Positions 44,190 through 54,794 of a stretch of 64,000 nucleotides of DNA are shown here, one piece after another. The DNA is from Brachypterus glaber (Eukaryota > Arthropoda > Insecta > Coleoptera > Kateretidae). Positions within the stretch are counted from its first letter, which is position 1, and each line of letters begins with the position of its first letter. The translations under genes were made by a program, and so were the position numbers. Where the stretch lies: the NCBI GenBank assembly GCA_958510825.1, contig OY294045.1, forward strand, positions 13,629,916 through 13,693,915, given 5' to 3'. A model generated the notes under the pieces. That model did not search any database. It was given only the letters and a program-made list of their open reading frames with translations, and was not told the DNA's origin.

Positions 44190-44600
44190 GATTAAGGCAG
44201 CTCTGATTAGTGGTTTAAAAATGGCTTAGTGGTTCTTTTAATAATTTTTGACATTTAGATTAAACTGACTTTCGTTTTACGTCATACAAATAATTATAAG
44301 AAATTGTTTTTAAATAGTAAAAGTTTGTTTAAAAGTATAATAAAATTAAGTGTTTTTATTCATAATGTGCTATTAAAATAAAATTTTACATTACCTGAGC
44401 TGGTGATACCTAAAATTATATTTTTTTGATAAAATTATGGACTAGTATTATTTTAACTTGCCGAAAAAAAGCCTGTCGCATCGTTTACTAAGAAACTTGT
44501 ACTGCATTATATTATAATTATTTATTTTAACAAAAAATTTGTAGATTGATGCTTTAGTTTCCGCTTTAGGGCTTTTCTTGTTCTTTCTATCAAATAAATA
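44190..44600 (+). repeat. Repeat M copy 1
   Basis: Matches the complement of 54950-55340 at an estimated 75-80%: GATTAGTGGTTTAAAAATG, TTTTTATTCATAA-GTGCTATT, CAGTATTATTTTAAC-like and AGATTGATGCTTTAGTTT. Confidence 0.7.
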
Positions 44601-44882
44601 CATGTTTAACTGGCAAAGGGTCAAGATACCAAAACTATCAAAACAGAAGCAAAAAATAAGAAGAAACAGAAGCAGAAGAAGAATACATTTTCATATGACC
44701 TGGTATGTTCATGGTTTATCTTGGCAATACCTATTTTAAAACATACAGTGATCCGCTTCACGCCAACAACAGTTTTGTTGGTTCTCGGAGAGTAGAGTTA
44801 TGTGTAACGCAAAAATATTTAAAAAATTGTATTTTGATCGCTTCACCCCTTGTGATCCGCTTCATCCCAGATTACGGTACTA
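44601..44882. other. No gene recognised
   Basis: The frame 44705-44923 runs into the minisatellite that follows and has no recognisable domain. Confidence 0.35.
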
Positions 44883-45190
44883 CTGGAGAAACTATTGAAG
44901 AAACTACTGAAAAAAACTATTGAATAAAACTATTGGGAGAACTATTACAGAAAGCCAATAGTTACTATTAATAAAAGTATTAAGAAAACTATTGAAAAAA
45001 CTATTGAAATTACTACTGAAAAACTATTGAAAAAACTGTGATTTTTTAATATTATAAACAGTTTTCTTAATAGTACAAAATCATTATTTCTAGTAGTTTT
45101 TTCCAAAAGCTTTTTCAGTACTACTTAGTATTTTTAATAGTTCCAGCAATAATTTTATCCATAGTTTCATCAATAGGGTTTTAACCCTAT
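44883..45190. repeat. Foldback minisatellite (AAACTATTGAA)n
   Basis: About ten degenerate copies of AAACTATTGAA or AAACTACTGAA occupy 44888-45035; from 45055 the complement (TAGTAGTTTTTTCCAAAAGC, TTAATAGTTCC) is repeated. The two halves can pair around a centre near 45045. Confidence 0.7.
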
Positions 45191-45606
45191 TAAAATATCG
45201 AAAAAAAAACGATTTATCGTTTTTAAGTGTAACACATGGTATAATATGTGTGATATAACCTTATAAACACCTCCATTATTAAATATCGATCCCATGATTT
45301 ATCGATAGCCGGCAACACACATCGAGAAAGTGGAATAAATCTTGAAAGGGCATACTTACCGTGTGATAATATCCGTTATTACACGCGCGTTAAATCTGGG
45401 GTAAAAGCACCAGGTGGTGGTTTCTCTCTGACCATGACCCAGCTTCGCTCTCGACCAACGGTCCCATATTTCAAATGTAATACCCTTTAAAAATAAATCC
45501 GACAAAAAATGTGAACCCTTTAAGGGTCTCCGGTTCAAAAATGTAATATCCAAAAATTTGACTGCCATTTGTCATTGCTTAAAACATGACATATTTTAAT
45601 TATTAT
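45191..45606. other. No gene; unexplained 70-codon minus frame
   Basis: The minus frame 45356-45568 (contains FEIWDRWSRAKLGHGQRETT) is compositionally more protein-like than its surroundings, but I do not recognise it and see no splice sites or second copy. Treat as an unidentified ORF. Confidence 0.3.
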
Positions 45607-45680
45607 TTATTATTTATTTAGGAGTATATTACATGGAGAGCCCCAAATAAGCTTTCGGCTTTTGTTAGGTGCATTGTCCA
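45607..45680 (-). mobile_element. LINE 3' terminal fragment
   Basis: GGAGAGCCCCAAATAAGCTT next to a TTATTTATTATTTATTTA tail matches the 3' end at 15127-15200. Confidence 0.65.
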
Positions 45681-45963
45681 AATATATGTTAAGTACAAGC
45701 ATTTTCAGTCATTAAACTCCGCCCTTATATTTATCTTTTAAAATATCAAATTTGATATATTTAATTACTTGATAACATTTGAATGTAATTGATTATGATT
45801 AAATAAAGCCCACAAAAAATATATAAAACATGTCTGTAAGTGACCTGTCAAAATATCTAACTTTGTATTAAACATGAAATGTTTTGAATAATAAATCTAA
45901 TGTTATCAGATAACATTAAATTTATTTTTCAAAACAAGATGACAGTAGTCTGTGTTAGCGTTA
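45681..45963. other. No gene recognised
   Basis: Nothing seen. Confidence 0.35.
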
Positions 45964-46021
45964 CAGGGGGGGGGGGTCCAAAATGATCAAAATTTGAGTT
46001 ACGTAATAGTTGAACGTTCCC
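45964..46021. mobile_element. Poly-C MITE, right part (copy 3)
   Basis: A G13 run, then TCCAAAATGATCAAAATTTG and TTACGTAATAGTTGAACGTT with CCCC, the right half of the 59581-59732 type. Confidence 0.75.
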
Positions 46022-46840
46022 CAACCAGTGAATGTTAACTAAACTTTCGTGAGGTTCCTTATAAGCAAAAACGTTTAGTTACGGTAACAAGCTCTCAGTG
46101 TTCTTATTTCTCTGTCAAACTATAATATTTTAAAGATTAAATGTGTCGTAATAATTGTTCTTTCAAAAATATGGTTGATCCTTGCTGAGCAAGTACTTTA
46201 TAAACCCGGTCAAAAACAATTCTTTAACACCTTTGACGCCATTTTTCTGCGACAAAGGGTTGAAATTATTCTTACAAAAAAATCATTAACCAACGGTCGC
46301 TCTTTACGGTCAGTATCCTGATGCAACGCTTTTGTGCAATATAAAAAGGGTTTAAAGAGAGGGTCATTATAATATGGGACAATGGATATAATATGCAGTG
46401 TGTGTAAGGTCGAATTAATATGCATGGAATATGGTACAGCAGCCTCCACTATGGAGAAAAAATATTTGGATTTTACCTGAAGAAGAATTTAGTTTTAGGT
46501 TTAAAACACGTATGAGTCAAAGTTGAATATTCACTTCTCTATGTTTTATTTTTGTCAGTCAATTAATCCGTCCGAGAAAATTGACGAACATGATAAATTA
46601 CTGAGATAAACAATTTTTTGGACCATCGATGCATCGATTTTTAACCGAAACTACTTGCCTGGAATTTTTTTTGGTTATTTTGTTTTCATTTTTTCAGTAT
46701 TTTTTTATAAAAATTAATTAAAGAGTACATATTTTTTATTGGCAGCAGTATTTATACTTAAAATTATCAAGAATTTTTTCTGTGTTACACAGGAAAAATA
46801 TGGTCTTAAGTAAAGAATGTGTGATTTGGATTTAACGATG
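46022..46840. other. No gene recognised
   Basis: The minus frame 46210-46449 has no recognisable domain. GATGCATCGAT near 46627 is a small palindrome. Confidence 0.35.
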
Positions 46841-48004
46841 AGAATATATCGTCGACTTACAAGTAAAAGGCACTAAGTCACTTTTTTAAAAAAATGGGAT
46901 TTTAATGGCACTGTAATTAATTTTTGATGATCTATGTATAGGTAAATCGAATTAACTTTTAGGTGGACTGCCAAGGGAGTTACCCACTATACAAAACGCA
47001 CCAATTTGATTTTGATTAAAATTTTATCTGGCAATAGGCACTAAGTCACTTAGTGCACTTAGTGCGTTTTACTTGTAGATTATTTTAAATGTTTCTGCAC
47101 TAAGCGACTTTCTAAAAAGAGTTAATTTATAAAAATATGATTGCTTAAATCATTTATATGATACAATATCGCGTAATTTATTGTACTGACAAACGCATTC
47201 AACTTTTGCTATGTTAAAGTTGATGGAATAGAGACAGAACAGAGAAACAGAACTATACCTGTAAAATGACAATGCTTTTTACGTATACTTTCGATGTGTA
47301 GGTAATAATTTAATTTGCATTTGCATTGGTTTTTTTATTATCAGATAATATTTCAAAACTAAATTTGAAGCCTCCACACTAAGTTCAAAGTGCATTTCTG
47401 AGGGGTGTTGCACCGTGAAGTGCTTTATCATTAATAATGATTCATTATAATTATTGACTTTAGGAGATGCTTCTTTGCCGGCACAGCCGATGGCCTCTGA
47501 AAACAGTCTTAGTTCTGGCATAGTAAGCAGTTTCATATAATTAATACTAATTAATTATTATTATTATTATTAATTTTGGAAACGTTCTTTAAACAATCAA
47601 AAAGTCCAAACCCTTCTTTTAAAAATCTGGTTTTTGAAAATTTATGTAAACATCTTGTTTTCTACTTTATAGTTATAAATTACGTTTAATTAATAGAATA
47701 GTTTTCATTTTAAACAGTTGTTTTTTATATTATTTTATTGACTTTTTACTTGTAACCCAACGTCGTGGGCACTAAGTCCATGTCTTTTTTTAAATTTAGT
47801 TGAATTAAACTACTTCAATTTTTCTTTATTTAACTGCAAATAAGACATTATTATGACCAAACATGTCATTGTAATTTGCGGTAGTTTTTTTCCAAAAACA
47901 ATTATTAAAAAAATTAAAAAACTACAATGAAAGTTAAATTTGTCAATATCTCAAAACCATGTTTTTGGACTTAGTGCTCTTTACTTGTAAGCCGACGATA
48001 TTCT
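46841..48004. mobile_element. 1.16-kb element with four GCACTAAGTC end-type sites
   Basis: Ends AGAATATATCGTCGACTTAC and complement AGAATATCGTCGGCTTACAA both continue AAGTAAA-GGCACTAAGTC. The same GCACTAAGTC/TTTTACTTGTA pair recurs internally at about 47025-47085 and 47745-47780 (with ACGTCGTGGGCACTAAGTCC). No intact transposase frame. Confidence 0.7.
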
Positions 48005-48340
48005 CCTTTAAAGTAAAATTATGCTGTAAATATGAAAGGATAAGAATATGGTATGCATAAAAGGAGAATATATTCTCTTAGTTATATACAAATCAACATC
48101 TTCTTGATTTAAGACAATATTTTTCTGTGTGTATTACCAGAAGATCCAGTAATTCGCAAATTGGGCTTGTCATATAATACTCTAGCCACACTTGAGTGCG
48201 ATACCATTTCCCATGTCATGGGACCCATGGTCATGTCGTCTTCCACCTAAGTGCTTATTTAGCCCAACAACGTCTTTATTGTTTCGGAAACATGCCGCCT
48301 AGTATATCTCGGTTTACCTGAAAAAATAATACCTTAAACC
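48005..48340. other. No gene; palindromic CATGGG patch
   Basis: CCCATGTCATGGGACCCATG at 48211 contains two overlapping small palindromes. Otherwise featureless. Confidence 0.4.
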
Positions 48341-48476
48341 TACACTCAAGAAATTTCACCAAATATGACGAAAAAGCAGGAACTGTTTACGAATGAATAA
48401 TAACGAAACAACGAAATGAAATGTTTCAAATAATTCTTACATTTCATTGGTGAAATTCTTATTGAGTTCAGTGTTA
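48341..48476. mobile_element. 136-bp MITE, TACACT/AATTTCACCA ends
   Basis: TACACTCAAGAAATTTCACC and the complement of GGTGAAATTCTTATTGAGTT form the ends. A partial copy of the right end is at about 57650-57697. Confidence 0.6.
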
Positions 48477-49209
48477 ATGACTGGGTGAACATCCAATATT
48501 TTTATATGATTGATTCTAAAAGCGTCACTTTTTGTTCAAGTATGCGGGCGAAAAGTTGAACTTTGTGGCCCTAGGGCCAAAAAGTTTTTTTCGCCCCCTA
48601 AACTAAAACTTTTTATTTGTAAGTTTTTTTAAATAAGATGCTTTACATTTAATGTAATAGTTATAAAGAAAAGGTAACCTTTTGATCACTTTTGGTCTTA
48701 AACTCTATATTCTTTTTGATCAGATTATAATTATTTCATATAAATAAAAATATCTTCTATAACATTAAAACATATGGTTAACTGGTTAATCTGTATTCAT
48801 CCACTAAAATAAATCACAAACATAAAATTTCAATTGTAAAATCAATTTCAATATTTATAATATTTATAGAACGGTTTCACAAGTATTAATATTTTCATAA
48901 CAAATACATTTTAACACAAATTAATCAAAACACGAAGTTAACTTGAAAACGAAACCACACGGAAAAGAAACGATTCAATTTTGCTATTTTTTAACGATTT
49001 TATTGGATCAGGGACGGACCGAGGGTGGGTATAGGGGTATGTTGCACCTCCCCACCCCCCACAAAAGAATTGGATTGGATTGGATAGCAATTTGTCATAG
49101 ATAACTAGATTGGTTATAATACAGTAAAAGGAAATATTTTTTGCAATTTAAAATTAAATATAATTTAATAATTTGTTAAAATTAGTAACAATCTAATAAA
49201 AAATATTGT
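48477..49209. other. No gene recognised
   Basis: GCGGGCGAAAAGTTGAACTT...GGCCCTAGGGCC at 48544-48580 resembles the hairpin at 49210. (GGATT)n is present at 49071-49085. Confidence 0.4.
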
Positions 49210-49328
49210 ATAATACACGGGCGAAACGTTAAATTTTGATTTAGTAGGTTTATTACTCTCGGGCCGGAGGCCCTTGGCTTCTAGAAACCTACTCAATCGA
49301 AAAATTTAACTTTTTGCCCTTGTATTAT
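49210..49328. mobile_element. Hairpin element, ATAATACAMGGGC ends
   Basis: Arms of ~42 bp (ATAATACACGGGCGAAACGT, ...AGTAGGTTT) pair with the right arm; the loop contains GGGCCGGAGGCCC. GC-rich tip on an AT-rich stem. Confidence 0.75.
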
Positions 49329-49443
49329 AAATAACTATTATCTGTAAACTAAACGCTAACAAATAGAGGTAATAATTTTTTAAATCATCACCCTCAAAGA
49401 CCGCCTTTTTCTGAAATCTGGCATCTTGCATGAGTTTCCTCAC

Positions 49444-49612
49444 TGGCGCCGATTGCCTTTTTCAGTTAATTAATAATTGAAATTTGGCGAAGGCGTACTC
49501 CCTAGATATATTGGTTCGAAAGTCAATTAAAGCCGGTAGTTCCCTCTACCACTAGCCCACACAAGTCCTGGACTTAGGGGATGCTTAACTAAGTAGAATA
49601 GTATGATGTTAA
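49444..49612 (+). mobile_element. SINE copy 2, headless
   Basis: Starts at GGCGCCGATTGCCTTTTTCA within the SINE and keeps TTGGCGAAGGCG, GGTTCGAAAGTCAATTAAAG and ACACAAGTCCTGGACTTAGG. The tRNA-like head is missing. Confidence 0.75.
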
Positions 49613-50247
49613 AAACAAACAAACATATATATATAACAGACTTTTTCGTTTCTGGAATGTCCCCTTCGTTTGGGGGCTGGATATTTTGTGAAAAAGCCAT
49701 AAATGTTATCTGCAGAGAGGATTCTAATTTATTCAATCCTTTACAGATATCCTTTTATTTAATATTGCATCTGACCTTTTTTTTTCTATATTTAATTCGC
49801 CTATAATCTCAGCATGCGGATTTGAATTAATAAAGGTGGACCACGGAAACAATAAATAGACCCTTTTTAATCGCTGACCGGCAGAGGGGACACTGCGGTA
49901 TAAACAGCCAGCGTGTGCATTTACCCGTTTAACCCTTTATCAATGGGTCGGCCAGCCTGCAGACCGCTCGGTCTTCAGATGTTTGACAAACATTCATTTT
50001 TTGTTGGGTCATATTTTTTTAATCCTCTCGCATATGGTCATCATTGTTTGTTATTGTGTACGGGTTAAGTTTTATTGGTAATCACTAAACCATGAAATAT
50101 AATATTTCATTATGTTGATTTTTAATTAAGTTTTGCATGAATAAGTACTACCTAGTAGGTAAGTACCTGAATTTAAATATCTATAGATAAATACATCTAT
50201 AGCATTGATTTTATACAGTGGCCCATCATTTTTTCGGGTCCACTACC
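49613..50247. other. No gene; GC-richer unique patch 49850-49990
   Basis: The patch (GGTGGACCACGGAAACAATA; GGGTCGGCCAGCCTGCAGAC) is notably GC-rich and non-repetitive in this window. It could be a conserved non-coding element or a degraded unrelated insertion. Confidence 0.4.
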
Positions 50248-50587
50248 CAGGAAACCAGATGACGTCCTCGACTTACTATCGACGTCAGTTTTAGGTCATA
50301 TTTGTGACGTCATACATACGACGCATATCAGACGTCGACAGGACGTCAGTTTTTGGTAAAATCTTGACGTCATCCAAATTGTACGTCGCTGAGACGTCAG
50401 GCTATAGGTGGCGCCACATATTGTTTTCTACCATTAAAAAAAGTTTTAAATTCCATATATTGATTAAAGATTGATAACTTTATAAAGTCTTTTTCTGGAA
50501 TTAGGTTAAATGAACAGTACTGTTCAGCTAAAGCGACTATAGTTAGCCTGCTAATTTGATGTACATCATCGGATTAGTATGGATTTT

Positions 50588-51303
50588 TTCTACGACTGCT
50601 TTAAAATGTAAGCAAATACACACCCTTTTCAAACACATAATGAATCCATTCTAGCTCTAGATACGGTATGAATATTCCGTATCAAGTGTTAGAATGAGCA
50701 CATGTAGTGCCATCTCTTGATTATAAAAGTAAAGAAAACTGTATCAAAATTAGCAAAAATATATATATTTTACCATGAAATATTGAATAATTTAATTCAA
50801 TTTAAAGTTTTGCGTTAAAATTACACAAAGTTTATTAGTTTTTTTTAATATTTGACCAGTGTTTTATCAATTTAGTTCAAAAAATTAAAACTGCTCTCTA
50901 ATGTTAAATATTTAAACCTGATATCTGTCACAACAATCTGACATAACCTTCAATGTTTGCATTATAATTTGTAAATATGTACTAAAATTAAATAAAAATA
51001 TTTTTTAAGAACTGATTAATTAATTAATTATTAAATAACTTAATCGCGTTATTTAAAAATATGTTTTTGTTGAATTTACAATGTCGAGTCACAAAAAAAA
51101 CATCGTTTTTAACCTTGTCCGCAGATTAAAGCCATACAGTGTTTCATATTTGCAGTCGAAGAAAAAGTATAGTCTACAACACGTATGGAATAGTCATTCC
51201 GGGCTCGCGGCACCGTCATACTCGCCTGCCGGCTCATATGACAAACTTTCGGCTCGCGCGGAATATTGTCTATTCCATACTAGTTATAGAATATACTATT
51301 CTA
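50588..51303 (+). mobile_element. Repeat P copy 3, inserted in the GACGTC element
   Basis: Single-arm copy of 34608-35225 (TTCTACGACTGCTTTAAAAT; GATACGGTATGAATATTCCG; GAAGAAAAAGTATAGTCTAC). It has ~75 extra bases (GC-rich, about 51197-51270) before CTATTCCATACTAGTTATAG. A 138-codon frame starts at 51081 but the same ATG is followed by a stop in both other copies. Confidence 0.7.
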
Positions 51304-51621
51304 TGCCTGTGAAAAAATCCTCAAAAAATTCCTGTCACTGGACAAGACTACTGGCAAGAAATTTGCTATACTATACTACTATTCTATACTACACGATTAA
51401 TCCTGTCATAGGATCTCATATTATAATATTGCCCTCTCTAAAATTAACCCACGTGGATGGAGGCGGAGTACTTTTCGTTTGCCCTTTCATACCATAAAAT
51501 TTATTTAATAACTATTAATTGAAGAGATATACCTAATGTTGAACGCGTTATTGTAACCGTTAAAATAACGTCATATTTCTGACGTTATTATAACGTCAGT
51601 AATGTTGCGTCCCTGGGCTGT

Positions 51622-52245
51622 CCCAGTCCGCAGAGGCACGTCAAAATGAAGTCAAAATCTGGTGATTACTGCTCAATAGACGTCAGTCGACCAATGATCG
51701 ACGACATTTTGACGTCAGTTAATTGACGAATTTCTGACGTCATTTCATCACGTCATATTGCCGACTCTTCTTGGTGATATATTTTTATTATTTTTATTAA
51801 AAAACTATAACTAACACCAACGAGTTGTATAGTCTGCAATAGGTAGTACTCGGTCCGAGTAACTCGGAAAGCATTTTCTTAGTTATTTTGGTAAAGTAAA
51901 AAAAATCTCAAAAATAAAATATCGTTCATTGTTTAAGTAACTCCTTTTACTAAAACGCATATGGTACTTTTTTTATATTTTACGTAGTTACCTAACTACA
52001 ATTTATGTATGCATATTTCTTTTTCTTATGTGCCAAAATTAATTAATCTCGACTATGTATAGTTTAAATTTCGCGCTCTTATTTTTGGCTGCGCCCGCAG
52101 TACAGGTCCATCTTGAATCTTGCCAGCAACAGGGACGCCAGCTCGGAGTGATTGTTTTGAGTTTTTCTTTTGTTTGTTTTTCGTTTTTCCGAGGAGAAAA
52201 GTCACCAGATTATGACGTCATTTTGACGAGGTTCTGCGGACTGGG
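51622..52245. mobile_element. Nested TIR element, CCCAGTCCGCAGA ends
   Basis: CCCAGTCCGCAGAGGCACGT with CAAAATGAAGTC at the left pairs with ATGACGTCATTTTGACGAGG plus TTCTGCGGACTGGG at the right over about 34 bp. Left subterminal region 51660-51765 holds more TGACGTCA words. 624 bp, no transposase. Confidence 0.75.
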
Positions 52246-52353
52246 GTGACTTATACACGTCACTGGGACGACAGTAAGATGTCATAATATGACGTCATGT
52301 AGGTCAGTTAGTGCCCAATAGTTGACGGCAAAAAGACGTCTTTTGGTTTCCTG

Positions 52354-52587
52354 AAAATTTGGCCAAAATGGCAATTCTGTAATTTAGCCACTAATTTCTT
52401 GTAAAATTAAATCAAGATATCCATGATTTGCGAAATGGCAGGTTTGCGTTTTTAATTGTTTTTTTTTTCAATATGGCCGTATTATGTTAAAAGTAGGACG
52501 CTGTTAAAACCAATGTCAAGAAAAATTAATAAAAAATATGGATTTTGATTAAATAATGCTGCAGCCTATCGAAATGGATCCCATGGT
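52354..52587. other. No gene; possible 5' flank of the next fragment
   Basis: AT-rich. Confidence 0.35.
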
Positions 52588-52764
52588 GGTTATTGCAATG
52601 AGAAACGGGCAGCAGAGGCTATTTTAAATTTATTGCCATCCAAATTAAGAAAAATTTATAAAAAAGCTTATGATACATTTATGGTGTGTTGCATTCCAAA
52701 AATTAAAATAATACGGAGAAAACGTTTTACTATCGTGGATAACATGATACCGATTCGGGAGTAA
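52588..52764 (+). pseudogene. Crypton-like tyrosine recombinase, N-terminal fragment 2
   Basis: A frame with no clear ATG reads GYCNEKRAAEAILNLLPSKL, then RKIYKKAYDTFMVC, and stays open to TAA 52762-52764. The LLPSK-x-RK-Y-x2-AY-x3-F block is the same as at 18621-18746 and matches the N-terminal helical DNA-binding region of arthropod tyrosine-recombinase-like (Crypton) proteins. The usual Trp after the block is Cys, and the residues after it do not resemble the family, so only ~35 residues are homologous. It is cut off at the edge of the MITE that starts at 52768. Catalytic Arg/His/Tyr motifs absent. Confidence 0.5.
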
Positions 52765-52767
52765 ACC

Positions 52768-53416
52768 ACCCAAACAGCACAAAGATGACTTAAAGAGATC
52801 TTAAAGATGTCGTAGCTCGTCATTCAAGATGTCTTAAGAACGTTGGTTTTCGCCGTATATGCATCTTAAAGACGTCTTAACGACGTTGTATGTTACAAAA
52901 GGTAACGTCTTTAAGACATCTTTTGTAAGACTCCTTACTGACGCCTTGCACAGGCGACTTTACAACAAATACCCCCTCGCATTTACGTTGCTAGGTACGG
53001 TCGTATTGATATAAAAAGCGTAATAAGAATTAGAATGAGAGGTAATTTGTTTGTCAAAAAAAGATATTTAAAAAAAAAAATTAAAAAAAAATTGTTTTTT
53101 TTTGAAAATTAATTTTTTTAATTTTTTCGTTTTTCGTTAAAACAAAATTTAAAAAAAATGAATTTATTTTTTTATTTTTAAAAAAATTGTAATTTTTTTA
53201 ATAGTTGATGGTGGTTAATTTATTTTTAGCGATGAGTATCGAAGTTAAGACGTCTTGAACCGATACTTAAAAGACATCTTATAGACATCATAATCAGATA
53301 TCTTTTAAACATCCCTAAAAAGAAGTCCATAAGATATCATTTTTATGTCTTTAGGCGTCCAGACATAATTAAGATCTAAAAAAGACGTCTTTAAGATATC
53401 ATGTGCTGTCTGGGCA
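52768..53416. mobile_element. 649-bp element, CCCARACAGCACA ends, GAYGTCTTAA arrays
   Basis: CCCAAACAGCACAAAGATGA and complement CCCAGACAGCACATGATATC are the ends. The left 150 bp and right 180 bp repeat AAGAYGTCTTAA-like words (for example GACGTCTTAACGACGTTG) in both orientations. The centre (53040-53210) is an A/T homopolymer-like tract. Confidence 0.75.
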
Positions 53417-54148
53417 GTAGGTTAAGTCCCGCAAAAGAGGAAGTAAAATAAATCTTCTCTACAAAATACCCTTTGGGTATTCACCCCATTTGTTTATCTT
53501 TTTTTTTTCTCACTATAAAATCTTACGAACACCTTCAATTATTTCTGAAAATATTAGCTATAGAGTCGGGGAGGCTGAGACTTCTCCAACTTTTTCGTGC
53601 TTTCAGTTATTTCCGATTTTTCAGAAAACTGCATTTTAGATTTTTTCATGTTTGATTGAAGGTGGGCAGTTTTTATTGTCACGCTACGACACTGAATGTA
53701 ATGCAACTATAATAGACATTTATTTATGGTCTTGTGAACATATAGGTACTGAAAAAAATATACATATCAAACATATGTGATCAAACAAAGTAGAAAAAAC
53801 TTGGATATAGCATTAATTCAAACATCTAAAAACTTGTTTTTATCGTTTATTAGGTTTTAATTTGTAATAAACGATCCGTTTAACTTTTTTGTGCTTTAAA
53901 AAAACTAAGCATTTATCCATCGTTTAGAATTTATAATCAGTACCTACTTATATGGATTCCTACCTGACACCTGTTCTGAATGCAGTTTTAAAATAATTAT
54001 AAAATATATTTAAATAAATAAAAAAATATTAAATAAAATTTGTATTTATGATAAGTTTTTAAACTTATCATGAATTATTAAATATATATGTATATAAAAT
54101 ATTAAATATTAAAAATTAATATACAGTGTACATACTAGTAATTATATA
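53417..54148. other. No gene recognised
   Basis: Frame 53473-53655 lacks recognisable features. ATAAGTTTTTAAACTTAT at 54050 is a perfect palindrome. Confidence 0.4.
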
Positions 54149-54262
54149 CCAAGGTAGAGAAGACATTTTTTATAGCCTAGCTTATTAAATCCCGAGTTGC
54201 GTAGCAGCAAGGGATTTAAGAGTGTGAGGCTATAATAGTCTTCTCTACCGTAGTTTATATAT
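54149..54262. mobile_element. Hairpin, GGTAGAGAAGAC arms
   Basis: AAGGTAGAGAAGACATTTTT, TATAGCCT and TTAAATCCC pair with GGGATTTAA, AGGCTATAATAGTCTTCTCT and ACC. Loop GAGTTGCGTAGCAGCAA. Confidence 0.75.
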
Positions 54263-54318
54263 TGGTTTTTTCACTACTTTTATTCAAATATTTTTTATTC
54301 AAATAATAATAGTTATTT

Positions 54319-54440
54319 ATACACCAAGGGACAAAACTGGCTGTTTTAGTCCCGCTGCATGAATGTTTCCTGAGCGAGCGTAGCGAGCGAGGAAAACAGA
54401 AATGCAAGGGACTAAAACAGCCAAGTTTAGTCCTGAGGTA
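54319..54440. mobile_element. Hairpin, GGCTGTTTTAGTCCC arms
   Basis: GGGACAAAACTGGCTGTTTT with AGTCCC pairs with GGGACTAAAACAGCCAAGTT; inside, GTTTCCTGAGCGAGC pairs with GCGAGCGAGGAAAAC around a short tip. Similar layout and TATA flanks as the hairpin 60 bp upstream. Confidence 0.75.
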
Positions 54441-54794
54441 TATACACTATTTTTTGCAGGACCAAACATAATTTAGGTAGGTAGATAAAATTAAAATTAA
54501 AAACCACGCGTCTAAAATCGGTTGTTTTATTTTCGTAATTTAATCAAGACGCCTGTAAGTTGCGAAAAGTCAGTTTCATGGCTATCGCTATTTCAATTGT
54601 TTTTTAATATGGTTGACACAAACGTCAAAAAAATGGACGAAGATAATAAATTTTAAGTTATGTATAAATTGTTATAACAATGTTATTTTTAAAGGTTTTC
54701 TTTGTTAAAATCAAATAAATTGGTTTGAATCGCTAATTTATTACAAAACACCACCAAACCTAATTTTTGAACCAGCAAAGCACTTACTAAACTC
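54441..54794. other. No gene recognised
   Basis: Nothing seen. Confidence 0.35.

Larger units (their letters stand above)
50248..52353. mobile_element. Composite TIR element, CAGGAAACCARA ends, GACGTC arrays
   Basis: CAGGAAACCAGATGACGTC at the left and the complement of GACGTCTTTTGGTTTCCTG at the right. The subterminal regions 50260-50400 and 52255-52345 are filled with GACGTC, TGACGTCA and GGTCAG/T words in both orientations. The interior has been invaded by repeat P (50588-51303) and by another TIR element (51622-52245). Confidence 0.75.

Noticed and set aside
45356..45568. 70-codon minus frame as a host exon
   Set aside because: Not recognised, no splice context or second copy seen; listed only as unidentified.
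51081..51497. 138-codon frame with a presequence-like N-terminus
   Set aside because: The same ATG is followed by a stop in the other two copies of repeat P (2-nt difference), and the frame runs through an unrelated GC-rich insertion.
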